64,000 bases of DNA, taken from positions 67,001-131,000 of the forward strand of contig JAQFVV010013061.1 in the NCBI GenBank assembly GCA_028023455.1. The letters run 5' to 3'. The notes below the pieces were generated by a model. That model was not told the origin of the DNA. It made no database searches and saw only the letters and a list, made by a program, of their open reading frames with translations. A program made the translations under genes and the position numbers. Source of the DNA: Epiperipatus broadwayi (lineage: Eukaryota > Onychophora > Udeonychophora > Euonychophora > Peripatidae). Position 1 is the first letter of the stretch; each line of letters opens with the position of its first letter. This document shows positions 1-10,857 of the stretch, piece after piece.

Positions 1-684
1 TTCTGAAGCAGCACATTCATTATCATAATCAGTTGTGTTAATAGAGTCATTAACTGTACTTAAAGATAGAGAAAAGTTACAATCATTCCAGTCTTGAATA
101 TCTTGAAAATTTCCTTCATCTTTATCAAGAATGAGTTCCTCTACTGTTTCCCTTTTTTGTAAAGAATATTGTAAACAGTTAGGTGTGTTTCCCCTGAAAG
201 ACATAAGTGATGAATTAAGCTATTTTTCTTACAAATGTTTTCATTACTGAAGCACCATATGTTGTCACTCCTACAATGTGACATTCTAGAGCTAACTGAA
301 ATTTATTTAATTGTCTTTCAGAACTTCTGTGATTGTCTTGCTAGTTAATGGACCTTAAATGAGAACTAAACCCAAATACCAATGTTTTGTTACATGATAC
401 ACATTGATGTTCATATATCTAAGATTCTGGGAAGATGTATATTCATCAATTGAAATTGAGTAATCAAGTCCAGATTTAATTTGACTTCCAAAATATTCAG
501 ATAGTTCAGTTTTCTTGGTTAGATAATAATTATAAACTACATTTTTTACATCATTGCTTGTAGTTGGTGGTATGTTGTCATAAATGTTTATTGCCAAGTT
601 ATTTTGAATAAATTCACAAAGTTGTGATTTGGTTAAAACTAAATCTGTCTTTGCACGCCATTTTTGCAGTAATGGAAGTAACAT
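1..684 (-). pseudogene. hAT-superfamily transposase remnant, cut by the left window edge
   Basis: Read on the minus strand, the longest open piece (355-684, 109 aa) ends with the block SISIDEYTSSQNLRYMNINV (Asp at residue 80), which is the first-catalytic-Asp region of hAT transposases related to BED-finger (ZBED-like) proteins. Past its stop codon similarity continues in another frame (LALECHIVGVTTYGASVM), the second catalytic segment, where the usual Asp of TTDGAS is Tyr. A further frame change gives HLTVYNILYKKG, the conserved His-Leu segment, and the frame then stays open to the window edge with an acidic tail. At least two frameshifts and the lost catalytic residue make this a dead copy. 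Poly-Lys-coding sequence at about 840-900 may be remains of the N-terminus. Family assignment is from motif recognition; the exact hAT subfamily is not determined. Confidence 0.72.
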
Positions 685-1081
685 ACTTTTTAGGCAAAAA
701 TCACAGTAGATTTATCTATTTCTTGTGTGATGAAGTACCAGCATTAACACCATCTTGACGTGAATCTTTTTTTATATGAACGTTCATTTCAGAAATCACT
801 CCATCAATCGTTTTTCAAATTTTACTACCCTTTAAGAACTCAACTTCTTTATTTTTTTTCTTTTAAAGCATTGTCACACATTTGATTTTTTTTTGAGACA
901 TTATAAAGAGAAATGTTAAGAAATAATTGATAAAATGAAGATGACAACACTTTATAGAAACACTTAAATCAAAACACCTTCTGATCATCTAATAGTGATG
1001 CAATACTTACCCACCTACACATGTTTGAAAGAAAATTATTTTTATGGCCGACTTAAGTAAATTAAAATTCTGTTTTTAAAG

Positions 1082-1267
1082 TCGGTAATACCGGTAATAG
1101 TTATTTCGGTAAAAATAATTTTTATTATTAGAAATTGGTAATTATCGGTAAAAAAAAATACTGAAATTCGAACCCTAATCCTAACCAAAGGAGGGATTAT
1201 TATTAGAAATCGGTAATTATCGGTAAAAAAAATTACTGAAATTCGAATCCTAATCCTAACCAAAGGA
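1082..1267. repeat. 75-bp tandem duplication rich in CGGTAA hexamers
   Basis: Two head-to-tail copies with a 75-bp period (the shared word GAAAT[T/C]GGTAATTATCGG starts at 1131 and at 1206) differ at only a few positions. The hexamer CGGTAA or a one-base variant recurs many times across the block and just upstream. Each copy ends with AATCCTAACCAAAGGA. The open frame across it on the minus strand is a by-product of the repeat period being divisible by three and is not a gene. Confidence 0.75.
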
Positions 1268-2317
1268 CGAGAGACAACTTAAAATTGAGAACACTAAAAT
1301 ATATAATTAATAACCTAGTGTAAATAGTAAATTGACTTAATTTTGAATTATAGGCTATTAGTCTAGTGGTGTCAAAGGGTTAAAAATGGCTGTAAGATGT
1401 ATTTTAATTAATGAAAGCTTTGAACCAAAAAATACTCAGTTGTAGATTTAACACTATTATGATTACTTAAGTTTTAATTATAAAGAATTCATAACAGAGT
1501 TCATTACTGCTATTAAAAGAACACAACGGTTATCATTTTTCCAATCTCAAAAAAACTCTATTTATTCATCAGGAGTATATCATTTTAAAGTTGAGATTCT
1601 TTTTAATAATAGTTATAAATATATATAATATAACTTTTTTTAAACTGCAGTCTTAAGATTTAAAATCTTATAGATTTTTTATTTATGTTTCTTAATTTCA
1701 ATTCGATTTTTATTTTCAGTTACTAATTTAATCCTATGACTTTAAAAACAAATCTTTAATAAAATAAAAAATAAAAATAGAATGTGTTAAACCATCACAA
1801 TTGTTTTTATTAAAAAAATGAAGTCTGTTTTTGATGAATTGTGATATACAATAGTCTTATAAATGTTTAAGTCTTTCTATTATCATTTCTGCTTTAATAA
1901 CAGATTGAATATTCTTCAAAATTTCTAATTATCAATCTGTCTGCCATAAACTCTATAAAGTAAAGCCTAGAATATATTTCACTGGATTTCTAATTATCAG
2001 CATGTCTCCATAAATTCATAAAATAATATTCTTGGAAAAATTGATAAGACTTCTTTATGAAGCTTTATCTGATTAAAGTTTTTAGTTTGCATTTCAAATT
2101 ATTAACTCTTTTAGATCCACAGTATTGAGTTTTCTTTTGCATTTTTTAATATGTTAAATATTATGGAAATAAAATTAAATTTGAAAATTAATAAAAAAGT
2201 GTTAATTTTAATTAAAAAGATAAAAATTATTTTTAAATATATACACGTTTATTTTCAACTTTAAAGCAACTCTGCACTGATAGGCAAAAGGGTAATATCT
2301 CAAGCAATAACATTTTG
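1268..2317. other. AT-rich unique DNA, nothing recognised
   Basis: No coding pattern, RNA gene, terminal repeat or tandem array is visible on either strand. Confidence 0.5.
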
Positions 2318-2602
2318 AGTTACTTTGAGCTTAATGCTGTCATGGTGTAATCAACATAATTTTTCTAACTTTGCCAATTATCGTAGCACTTTAGGTTTTC
2401 ATAATAATCACAACTATAGCATTCTGCTGTCGCAAACACTCTTCCCCCCTGCCCCCACCATTGGCGAAAGGTACAACATTCTACCATCACAAACACAGGC
2501 AGCAAATTTATTATGAAAACCTAAAATGCTACCAATAATCGGCAAAGCTAGAATAATTATGTCCAGATAAATCACGTCATGGCAGAGCTAATCCTAAAGT
2601 AC
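2318..2602. repeat. Foldback (long inverted repeat) element
   Basis: An inverted repeat has arms of about 75-85 bp (about 2320-2409 and 2508-2602) around a loop of roughly 100 bp containing C-rich sequence. The arms share the word TTTAGGTTTTCATAAT at their inner ends and a CATGACGT/CATGGTGT-like block at the outer ends. The structure is that of a non-autonomous foldback or MITE. No target duplication could be assigned. The 63-codon plus-strand frame starting in the left arm is a by-product. Confidence 0.7.
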
Positions 2603-2694
2603 AAATTTGATCAAAGTTAAAAACAAACAAGCATAAGATACAATCCATACATATAATTTATTTTAATATTCGATAGACATAAGCCAGTGGTGGT

Positions 2695-2728
2695 GAACCT
2701 TTTTATGTGTGCGTGCTAAAAATTTCCA
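2695..2728 (+). repeat. hAT-type terminal inverted repeat (3' end of the element)
   Basis: Plus-strand CAGTGGTGGTGAACCTTTT matches the common hAT/Charlie terminus pattern (CAG followed by a CGAACC/TGAACC word). It lies just outside the transposase C-terminus, in the orientation expected for the downstream end of the minus-strand gene. The 8 bp outside it, ACATAAGC, would be the target duplication, but the partner copy was not found. Confidence 0.55.
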
Positions 2729-2814
2729 AAAAAATATTTATTGAATGACTGGCAATGGCATATAGTTATTAAATCAAAATATAAACAACTTAATTATTGC
2801 AGTTTTTTAAAAGT

Positions 2815-3860
2815 TTATAAAACAAAATAATAACAATAAGAATAATAATTAAACAAAATTTGTAAATAAGCTAAATACAACTGAATGATATTTATATAGA
2901 AGAGCACAAGTTGTATAAAATGTAATAGTAAAAAAATAATAGTAATTAAACAAAATTTTGGAAATAAACACACAAAATCAACATAGATATTATTTAATGA
3001 GATTTTTGCTGTCGTACATTGGATGCCAAATATCTTATATCTGGTTAATAATTTGTCATTTTGAATAATGTACATGCTGAACTAGATTCATCTGTCGTTC
3101 TATTTCTCAAACTATCTTTAATTAAATTCGTTTTTGAAAACACTGATTCACATACATATGTAGAGGGGAAAATGTTTTACAAATAGCATTCCCAGGCAGT
3201 CTATAGTTCCTCTTCATTATACTTTTTACATATATTCAATAATCGATCATTTTCCATTGTTTCTAACATATTTCTCAAGTAAACAAATTTCTGTTTCCAT
3301 ACAGAACTGGATTGGAAATCAGCTGATTGCATTTCCATATCTTTCAAATGAAGCCATTGAAAAATTTCTAGCTTGAGACTATCCATTGATAATATGTCTG
3401 GGTATAAAATAAGTTTTTGATAGTTCTGAAAACTGTCTGAACTATGTAAATCTTAAAGAAAATTCATCAATTATCAATCGAATAACAGCACAAAAGTCAT
3501 GTCAATTTTACTTGATCTGATTTCTTATGAGATTCTAAATCAGTCAAGAACTTTTTTAGATTTGGAAAATATTTGAAGATATAAGAAAGAACATCACCTT
3601 AGAAAATTTGTAAATTAATTTCAAATGCTTTGATCAAATTAAACATGCCAACAATTGTCTTATTATAACCTTGCAGTTTTACATTTAATTCATTTAGATG
3701 TGAACACATCAGTAAAAAAACATTACTTTTGAAAGCCATTCAACATCCATTAATTCATTATAATTTTCAATAATTTTCTCATTATGTAAAAAACAGTGTA
3801 ATTTCTTTTAAACATTCAATGAATCTTTAAAGAACTTTTTTCTCAACTTAACCATAAGTA
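2815..3860 (-). pseudogene. hAT transposase, C-terminal half (broken)
   Basis: Minus-strand pieces in several frames carry family landmarks in order. YNELMDVEWLSKV is followed by CSHLNELNVKLQGYNKTIVG (the SCAND3/ZBED5 HLNELNLKLQG signature), then by SYIFKYFPNLKKFLTDLESH. Next come MQSADFQSSSVWKQKF (the ELIDLQ...LKEKF region) and a block ending YVCESVFS...RNRTTDES, the hAT C-terminal dimerisation region with the Glu that serves as the third catalytic residue in this superfamily. Stops and frameshifts separate most blocks. The 61-aa open stretch at 3201-3386 is one of these blocks. Confidence 0.78.
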
Positions 3861-4019
3861 AAACATAGTATACTAAGTTTATCTCACTCAATGTATAGAT
3901 ATAAAATTGACTAACTTAGTCACAATGTTCATAACATCATTCAGTGGCTTAAAACTGGCCTTCATTTATAAAACATATTGATTAATAAATTGTAGATTTA
4001 TGCTTTATGCTTGTCCAAA

Positions 4020-4690
4020 TTATGATAATATTAAATAGTGCTATCACACTTATAATATAAAGCTGTATAGTTAATAGCCATTAGTCAATTAAAATGGCTG
4101 AGCACTTTCAAGAAAATGTATTTCTCATAATCATAACCTGTTATGACTCATTCATTGGAATCATTCTATATGTATAGTGTGCAAACTCTATGCAAATGAG
4201 TCAATTAGCCCATCTTTTTGATATAGTAAACATGCTTCTTTACAATTAATGACAAAGGAGTCTTCTGCTAGGTTATCACAGCAAAAGTATATGTATAATA
4301 AGTCACATACTAACCCAGAATAGACTTCAATTTTTCCACAACATCAAAAAGTATCAGGACATGAGTTCGAACCTGCATCTTCAAAATTGGTTTGTACTGA
4401 GAGGCATGATGTTAAGCATAAAGTAAAGGAGGTTTACTTCATAGAAGAAGACTCCTTCACCATTAATCATAAAGAAGCATGTTTTGCTATATAAAAAGAT
4501 GGGCTAATTGAATCATTTGCATATAGTTTGCATATTATACATATAGAATGATTCCAACAAATGAGTCATAACAGGCTATGATTATGAAAGATATATTTTT
4601 TCAAAAGTGCTCAGCCATTTTAAGTGACAAATTGCTATTAATTATACAGCTTTACATTATAAGTGTAATAGCACTATTTAATATTATCAA
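4020..4690. mobile_element. 0.67-kb foldback element nested in the hAT gene
   Basis: Arms of about 250 bp (about 4020-4275 and 4430-4690) are near-perfect reverse complements, starting at GATAATATTAAATAGTGCTA on the left and its complement on the right. The loop of about 150 bp has no coding content. The insertion falls between the transposase catalytic core and its C-terminal half, so it is younger than the hAT. The words AAAACATATTGAT at 3970 and 4689 could be a long target duplication or chance, since the left copy is about 35 bp outside the arm. Confidence 0.8.
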
Positions 4691-4699
4691 AACATATTG

Positions 4700-4965
4700 A
4701 TGTATAACACAATGAAAGCCCAAACTTCAATGTCCAATATAATTGGTAAATCAAGTGAGAAATTTATTTTATGTTCCAGTCATAAGCACCATCTGTAGTT
4801 AATGATATAATTTTGGCAACATCATCTATTTTTTTGTTGATGTTACTAATGAAGTTAAACTGACCAACTCTTCTTTGATATTATTCCCAACACAAAATCA
4901 AATAAAAATAGCCAAACAAACTGATCCATTTATGTCTATACTTTCATCAAGGCAGAGAGAAATTA
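4700..4965 (-). pseudogene. hAT transposase, catalytic core fragment
   Basis: The minus strand reads SLCLDESIDINGSVCLAIFI, the first catalytic Asp region (family form FxLxLDESTDVxxxAQL), then GNNIKEELVSLTSL and, after a frame change, IISLTTDGAYDWN, the second Asp region (TTDGA). Both aspartates are present but an in-frame stop follows AIFI. This lies between the finger region to the right and the nested foldback to the left. Confidence 0.75.
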
Positions 4966-5131
4966 AAGTAGAAGATTTTATATCTCTTTTTTTTTTGGTA
5001 AGTTATGTTGTTATCCATTTGCAGGATTCTTTCTTTAATTTTATTTTTAGCCAATGATAAATGTTCTTTTGCTCTGAATAATTTTTGATTTGTTTTCAAA
5101 ATCTTAAAAAAAAACCTGATGCACATTTCAT

Positions 5132-5497
5132 TCAAGCTTCTTTCATATATTCTCCATTATTAAAAGGTTTCCCATGTTGGGCAATTACATTTGAAATAAA
5201 AAAACTGCCAGCAGTTATATTTGAATGATTTTTGATAAATTTCATTATAGATATTGATTGAATATTTATATTTTTAAATGCTTGGGCAATATATTCTTTT
5301 TGTTCATGTTTACTTTCCCCCCAGTGTGATTTATAATTGGTCTCAAAATGCTGCTTTACTGATGATGTTCTCAATACAACTGTTTCAGAATATAAAACAC
5401 ATACTGCCCTGGTGCTTTTGTTAATTATTCCATATTCATTAGTCCACCAATTATGAAATTCTTTACTGCTTAATAATTTTTGTTTTTTTATTTTCAC
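5132..5497 (-). pseudogene. hAT transposase, N-terminal zinc-finger region
   Basis: This 121-codon open piece begins with a basic segment and continues FHNWWTNEYGII...RAVCVLYSETV...VKQHFETNYKSH. The layout is that of the N-terminal finger of GTF2IRD2/SCAND3-like hATs (family form AVCLICNET...LKRHYETKH), but the second Cys is Tyr and the final His is displaced, so zinc binding is probably lost. It ends with IAQHGKPFNNGEYMKEA, matching the conserved IAKHSKPFSDGEFVKxC segment. The frame is open to 5132 and the core follows after a gap. Confidence 0.78.
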
Positions 5498-7313
5498 TAG
5501 TCATATTAATATGATGGTAATAAATTTATTTAAAAGTAAATTTAAATGAGCTTTAATAATTTTATAAATAAAATATTTATTATTTCACTTTTACAATAAA
5601 ACATCAAGCAAAAAAAAGGCATTTGATGGCATTGATTACACATTTCGTTCCTTTATTCACGATTTTGATTACATTAAAAAGTGAATGGTGTCAACCCGTT
5701 TAGGTGAAAAAAGATTAGGATAGAAAACCACTTTATTACTTTTACTTTAGATTTGAAAAAAACTTACTTCAAAGAGTTATAAAATATTTTACTGAGTTTA
5801 CTTTCTAGTTTTATTGAAATTATTTGACAGGTTTATAAAATATGATACCATGGAATACCATATCATTTTATTTGTCTTAAAATATCATAATTTATTGCTT
5901 CTGGATTGCTGTCTTTTGAAGATTTTGCTTGCATATCATATTAAATTCTGTAGGTGTATAAAAATATGTTTTTGTCTCATTTGAACTTAGTTGTTGTTAT
6001 TGTTACTTCTGCATTTAAAAAGTTTGTTATTGAAATTAGAAATTTGTTGTTGCTACTTAATTGTGGGTTTTTTAGTGTGAATTTTTTGGTTAATTTCTTA
6101 TCTTTAATTTGAAGTTATGCCACACACAAAAAAAGAAAAAAACAAAACAATACCAAACAAATAATTCAGAACAATAAAGAAATATAAATTAGAAAACTTT
6201 TATTACCAGTTTTACACATGCATGCGAAAAAAAAAAAAAAGAAATCAAAATTGTACCAAACCTATTCCTTTTTTGGGAAATACACAAAACAATACTAATA
6301 ATTCAGAATAATAACACAAAACAAATATCAATTGTAAGAGTTTTCATGCAGGAAGGGGGATACCAAAATGGTTTTCTATCATTGAGTAGAGAGAAAACTT
6401 AGTCTAGATTGTTATGGACTAAATCCAGTAGATTATTTTCATTCTAATCTAAAATTCAATAGAGAAGAAATTCTTTATCTTTCTTTATTAATAAGAAAAA
6501 AAATGTTTTGTTCAATAAGGAAACAAAAGTATTTATTTCCACTCAGGAAATGAAATTAATATCAAAAAGCAACCCCATAGTCTTTGGACTGTTTGGATGT
6601 GAACCCCAGTTTGTGGATCCATCAAATTATAAATGTTGGTCTCTCTGCATAAGCCACTAAACATCCATTGTTGAGAAAGAATTTGATCTTAATTGATTTT
6701 TCCTCCATAAAAATAGCCTGTTGTCAATTGTCAAATAGAAATAATGCAACTAGAAATAAGGCAAAGTAACACATATCCAAGCATATTTTTTAAAAAAGAA
6801 TGTTTTTGCAACTGACAAATATAAATAAATAAGGCAAAAGAACAATAATCAAACACACATTTTTCAAGATACATCGCAATATTGATTTTATTTCCAATTT
6901 GATATCATCACAAGATCACACCTTGATCGCTTTTTCATCCAATTTAAAAAACATCTCATCAAAGTGCTGCAATTTACACATACTTTTTTTTTATTTGCTT
7001 ATTGAATTACTAAATTGACTTGGTTCTTACTTTTTTTTTTGGTGTTACTATTTTTGTTGTTGTTATTGTTCTTTCCCTTTAATAAAAAAAAAAAAATACT
7101 TTGCCATTTGTTGATTAAAAAACTTACATTACACGGCAAAATTTCGTTTACACCATGTATGGCACAATCACGTGCTCCATAAGCTTTTTGGATGGGGAGT
7201 TGGGGATGGGGATTTCCAATGAAAAAAATTTCCCTCATTTTTCTACAAAAAGAAAATTCAAAATTTCAACTACACAAGATGTTCTATTATGAGCCAGGAA
7301 GTACCTTCTGTGA
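5498..7313. other. AT-rich DNA with minor internal repeats, no gene recognised
   Basis: Contains A-rich tracts and an imperfect direct repeat of about 45 bp (about 6141-6200 and 6283-6335, shared word ACAAAACAATAC). A 79-codon minus-strand frame at 6999-7238 matches no family I know. Its first half (NPHPQLPIQKAYGARDCAIH) is less biased than its surroundings, but the second half is poly-Asn/Lys from low-complexity DNA. Confidence 0.45.
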
Positions 7314-7470
7314 GTATGTAATGTTTGATTTTTAATAACTATTTCTACACATATTTTTTTTGAAGTTGATTGAATTAAATGTCAAAGCATTTGCATATGT
7401 GTATATTTCATAGAAGTATGTGTATATTTTGTATATATTTTTTTCCTTTATATTATATATATATTGTACC
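7314..7470. repeat. Dispersed repeat, copy 1 (pair with 10300-10467)
   Basis: About 150 bp align with 10300-10467 in the same orientation. Both contain GTATGTAATGTTT, then ACTATTT[C/T]TACACAT, GATTGAATTAA[A/G]TGTCAAAG and a TTTCATA..TAT block, ending before a different 3' neighbour. Function unknown; probably a mobile-element fragment. Confidence 0.65.
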
Positions 7471-7706
7471 GGTCAAAAAGAAGCCAACACATCAACAAAT
7501 CTAAACTCAAAGTCGGATTCAAACTCAGGAGGTTCAAACTGAATTAAACCCAACTCACGAGCTCAGATCAAATCAATGGATGACATATATTGACAATACA
7601 TGACTATGCACCAAGGAACTAGCTCAATGGATGATGATGATTAATGAGACCCCTGATTTAACTCTAATGAAGTATAATAAAATAACTAAGAATCTTTATA
7701 AGTCAA

Positions 7707-7709
<3 letters not shown>

Positions 7710-7753
<44 letters not shown>
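7710..7753. repeat. (TA)n microsatellite
   Basis: Uninterrupted TA dinucleotides, about 22 units. Confidence 0.95.
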
Positions 7754-7756
<3 letters not shown>

Positions 7757-7859
7757 TGGGTTGCCAATACAGACAGTGAGCATTAATTTTAAAATAATTT
7801 GAATAAAAAAAGAAAGTAAAAAAAAAACAAATGTGTTAATAAGATGTTTAATAATAATT

Positions 7860-9560
7860 ATAATTTTGTTCAACTTTTAGATTGTGATTATATAGATTAT
7901 CTCTAGTCTTTAAACGGAATTTATAATTACAACAAGAATGGCAGTCCTTATTATATGCCAATACTATTATGCAATATTCTGGAATGATTATATACGTCTA
8001 TGCCCCCAACAAGAAAATAAAGGTAGATAAAGGTATTTGGCTGTGACAGGAATTATGATTCAAATTCTAAAGGAAAGAATGTGAGATTTATTTTCACATT
8101 CATAAATCAATTCACGAAGAGCAAGATACATGTTTAGGGCATCTTTAATATTTAATAGGAAACTTAATTATAAATGAATATGAATTTGTTCGACTTTAAT
8201 AAAATCAATTCATCACGATTTACAAGCATTAGGGCGGGCTTTACTGGAACTGAGAAGTAAATGGTACTGACGTCTTATGAGCTATAAGAAAAAATGAATA
8301 TGAATGATAATGGCTTGCCGGTGATTTAAGAAAACAGCAGCTTGTGTTTACAAGTATTTAATGCCCTATGAGGAGATGTGAAACATGGGGGAAAACACAG
8401 GCTAGATCATAGCCACGAACCTTTGGTGTTCCAATTATAATATGAGCAAGTGAGGAAGTGCTTTCTTCCTATGGAATTAAAGTAATAATAATATCACAGA
8501 GAACAAGCCTACAAAACAGGAGATGGCTCGCGTCAGCAACGTTCGGAAAAATGATGACTTGGTAATCATCATGGTTAATGAATAAAACCCATTTATATAA
8601 AGAATGCTCTAAGTGATGACCTGATCAAATTAATTAAAGTCAAATGAGCTTTTAAGTAAAATTATTTTAAAGCATTATAAAATTATATGAATCATGCCCC
8701 AAACATCGTGCTCTTCCTGAATCTAAATAGCAAGTAACTGAAATTTGAATTAGAATATATTTGATTGATTCCTTTATCGACTCCTTTTGCAAAAAAAAAA
8801 AAAACATTTTAACATTATGTGGATATATAAACATTCATAAATTAGATAGGAGCTGGGGACATAGGTGAGAAATGGAGCTAATAATTTATTATTAGCCAAT
8901 TATAAAAATAACATACATTTAATAATTTCTTTCGACTCGATGATTAATAGAACTGTATAAATCTAGTTCTAATGGGTGAGAATTACTATTAGACTTAATA
9001 TTATATTATTTGCATAAAGCAAATGGAACAAAGGAGCGCATCGAGTGGAAAGATTATTGGCATATAATTAAAAATAAACGACATTAGCAAATCACACAAA
9101 ATATATATACATATATAATATAATAAATGAACCACCATCATAAGCAAGGAAAGTTAAAGACTAGAGATTGAGAGAATTACTACGAATTTAAAAAGCATAA
9201 ATAAAAGAAAGTTTTGTACAGATTTACATTAAAGAAAGAAAAGAGCTCTTAAAGGGAGTGTGAAGTAAAGTTTGAAACTGGCCAGAAAGTTAGGCTCATT
9301 ATGGAAATATATTACCCATTTCTTCTGGGCTGGTTCCTTAGTTTACATGTCCGGGTTGGTGAAACGTAGGCATGCATTCGGTCGATTACTTGAACAGCAT
9401 TTTATTTGATTTTGGCAGCATGATTTGTCTGGAAAGAATTTAGCAGCTTCATTAAAGATTTTCAGGGGACTTCTGGAACCATAGCCAGATTCCTGATGTT
9501 TTAGCCCTTCACCATGATCAAAACACTATTTGAATTTATGATTCTAAGATGCACAGAATT
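7860..9560. other. Complex single-copy block, candidate conserved non-coding region
   Basis: This 1.7-kb block has higher word complexity than its surroundings, no resemblance to any repeat in the window and no open frame of note. It contains a POU-type octamer ATTTGCAT at 9008-9015, a SOX-like AACAAAGG at 9027-9034 and several TAATTA-type homeodomain words. These short motifs can occur by chance in AT-rich DNA, so a regulatory role is only inferred. A short plus-strand frame at about 9302 gives only 23 codons. Confidence 0.3.
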
Positions 9561-9732
9561 TACTGGCACTTCTCTACAACAAAGATGGCTTCTTCCTTCT
9601 CCAAACTTTTCAGAACTATTTATACTGTATCTGATGCCTTCGGGCTAACGCTTCTTTCATTATCAATGTCACAAAATCTACTAGTTGTTTTTAGATACAT
9701 TCCCTCGATAAGGCTTTCAAACTCATTAGCTT

Positions 9733-9762
9733 GAATTCATTTTCTAATTAGAAAATGAATTC
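9733..9762. repeat. 30-bp perfect palindrome
   Basis: The sequence starting GAATTCATTTTCTAA and completed by its exact reverse complement is a 30-bp palindrome without a spacer, bounded by EcoRI-like words. It could form a short cruciform; no function is known. Confidence 0.85.
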
Positions 9763-10299
9763 TTAAAATCAGAAAAATGATTTTAATTAGGAAATCCTTA
9801 CATTTTAAATACTTATCTTTTTTTTTTAATTAATAAAACTTTAACCATTGTTTTGGAAAGGGAAAATCTGAAAGCTTATTGAAAGAATGTAGCTTTTAAT
9901 CACTAAAAATTTTAACAAATTATTTAAAGTAAAATCAAACATTCCTGACGCAATGAAACTTTCAAACAATTATATATATTTAAATATTTATAAATATATA
10001 CGCACAATCCATGCAGTTGTAATATATATAAATTCATGAATAATTTTATCATGAATTTATTAATAGCATTGATTAATTTAAACTCATACGAATTAATTTT
10101 AACATATGTTTATGTAATAGTTTTTCTTTATGGAAATTAGCATGGATTGAACGTATAAAGCCCCATTGCATCGGAAATTTACGGTTAGTACTAGGGTTTG
10201 AAGTGGTCTTATGGCTAGATGTCATGAAGCTAGGATCGAACTCAGATCTGACTGCTTCTATATATATATATATATAGTGTATTATGCTGGTAAGTATCA

Positions 10300-10467
10300 T
10301 TTGTATGTAATGTTTTGATATGTGTTTTTAAAAACTATTTTTACACATTTTTTGAAATTGATTGAATTAAGTGTCAAAGTCACAACTACATCAACTGTGT
10401 ATGTGTAGATTTCATAAAAATATATTTCATATAATATTTTTTTCTTTTTTTAAAAATATTGTGTACG
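10300..10467. repeat. Dispersed repeat, copy 2 (pair with 7314-7470)
   Basis: Same family as 7314-7470, here running directly into the 10468-10637 foldback. The shared part includes ATTGAATTAAGTGTCAAAG. Confidence 0.65.
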
Positions 10468-10637
10468 ATTCCTGCAATGATGAAAAGATAGGAGGATTTT
10501 TCACATTTGTATCAATGCATTGGTAACTTTGTAATGTTTTATAACTTTGTAAATAGTTGCCAAAATAACATTACAAAGTTATGAGTGTATTGATACCAAT
10601 GGGAAAAGGCCTTCTATTTTTTTTTCATTGCAGGAAT
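10468..10637. repeat. Small foldback element
   Basis: Arms of about 75 bp start ATTCCTGCAATGA and end with the complement TCATTGCAGGAAT. The inner arms contain the word AACTTTGTAATGTT and its complement around a short loop. It has the structure of a hairpin MITE. No coding content. Confidence 0.75.
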
Positions 10638-10739
10638 AATACACAAGTACCTTGATACTAATCAGAGTTCAATTGTAAAATGAATTCTAATATAATATTT
10701 ATTTATTTTACTTTTAGTTTACAATAAATATTTATAGTA

Positions 10740-10857
10740 CAGATTTTAGCAACAAAAAAAAATATTGAAGAAAATTATGATATATAATAGTTTGTGTGCC
10801 AGTAAAAAAATCAAATGTGTCATCTCTGGCATACATACCATAGGTTCACTATCACTG
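10740..10857 (-). mobile_element. hAT-type element end (fragment)
   Basis: Read on the minus strand from 10857 the sequence begins CAGTGATAGTGAACCTATGG and continues with GTATGCCAGAG and a TGACAC word. This is the very common hAT (Charlie-like) terminus in animals. Only this end is visible; no partner terminus or transposase is attached. Confidence 0.6.

Larger units (their letters stand above)
2695..5497 (-). mobile_element. hAT transposon, GTF2IRD2/SCAND3-like lineage, decayed, with a nested foldback
   Basis: Three coding remnants in the correct order on the minus strand (N-terminal finger region 5497-5132, catalytic core 4965-4700, C-terminal half 3860-2815) make one transposon gene of the hAT group related to host proteins GTF2IRD2, ZBED5 and SCAND3. 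Beyond the C-terminus, 2695-2728 begins CAGTGGTGGTGAACC, a typical hAT terminal repeat. A 0.67-kb foldback at about 4020-4690 splits the gene. The matching 5' terminus beyond 5497 was not found. The copy is inactive: stops, frameshifts and the insertion break it. Confidence 0.75.

Noticed and set aside
1174-1190. Telomere-like CCCTAATCCTAACC
   Set aside because: It is a single occurrence within a 75-bp duplication, not an array.
6999-7238. Possible host exon (79 codons, minus strand)
   Set aside because: A GTAAGT donor-like word follows the more balanced part, but there is no recognisable domain, no acceptor and no second exon, and half the frame is low complexity.
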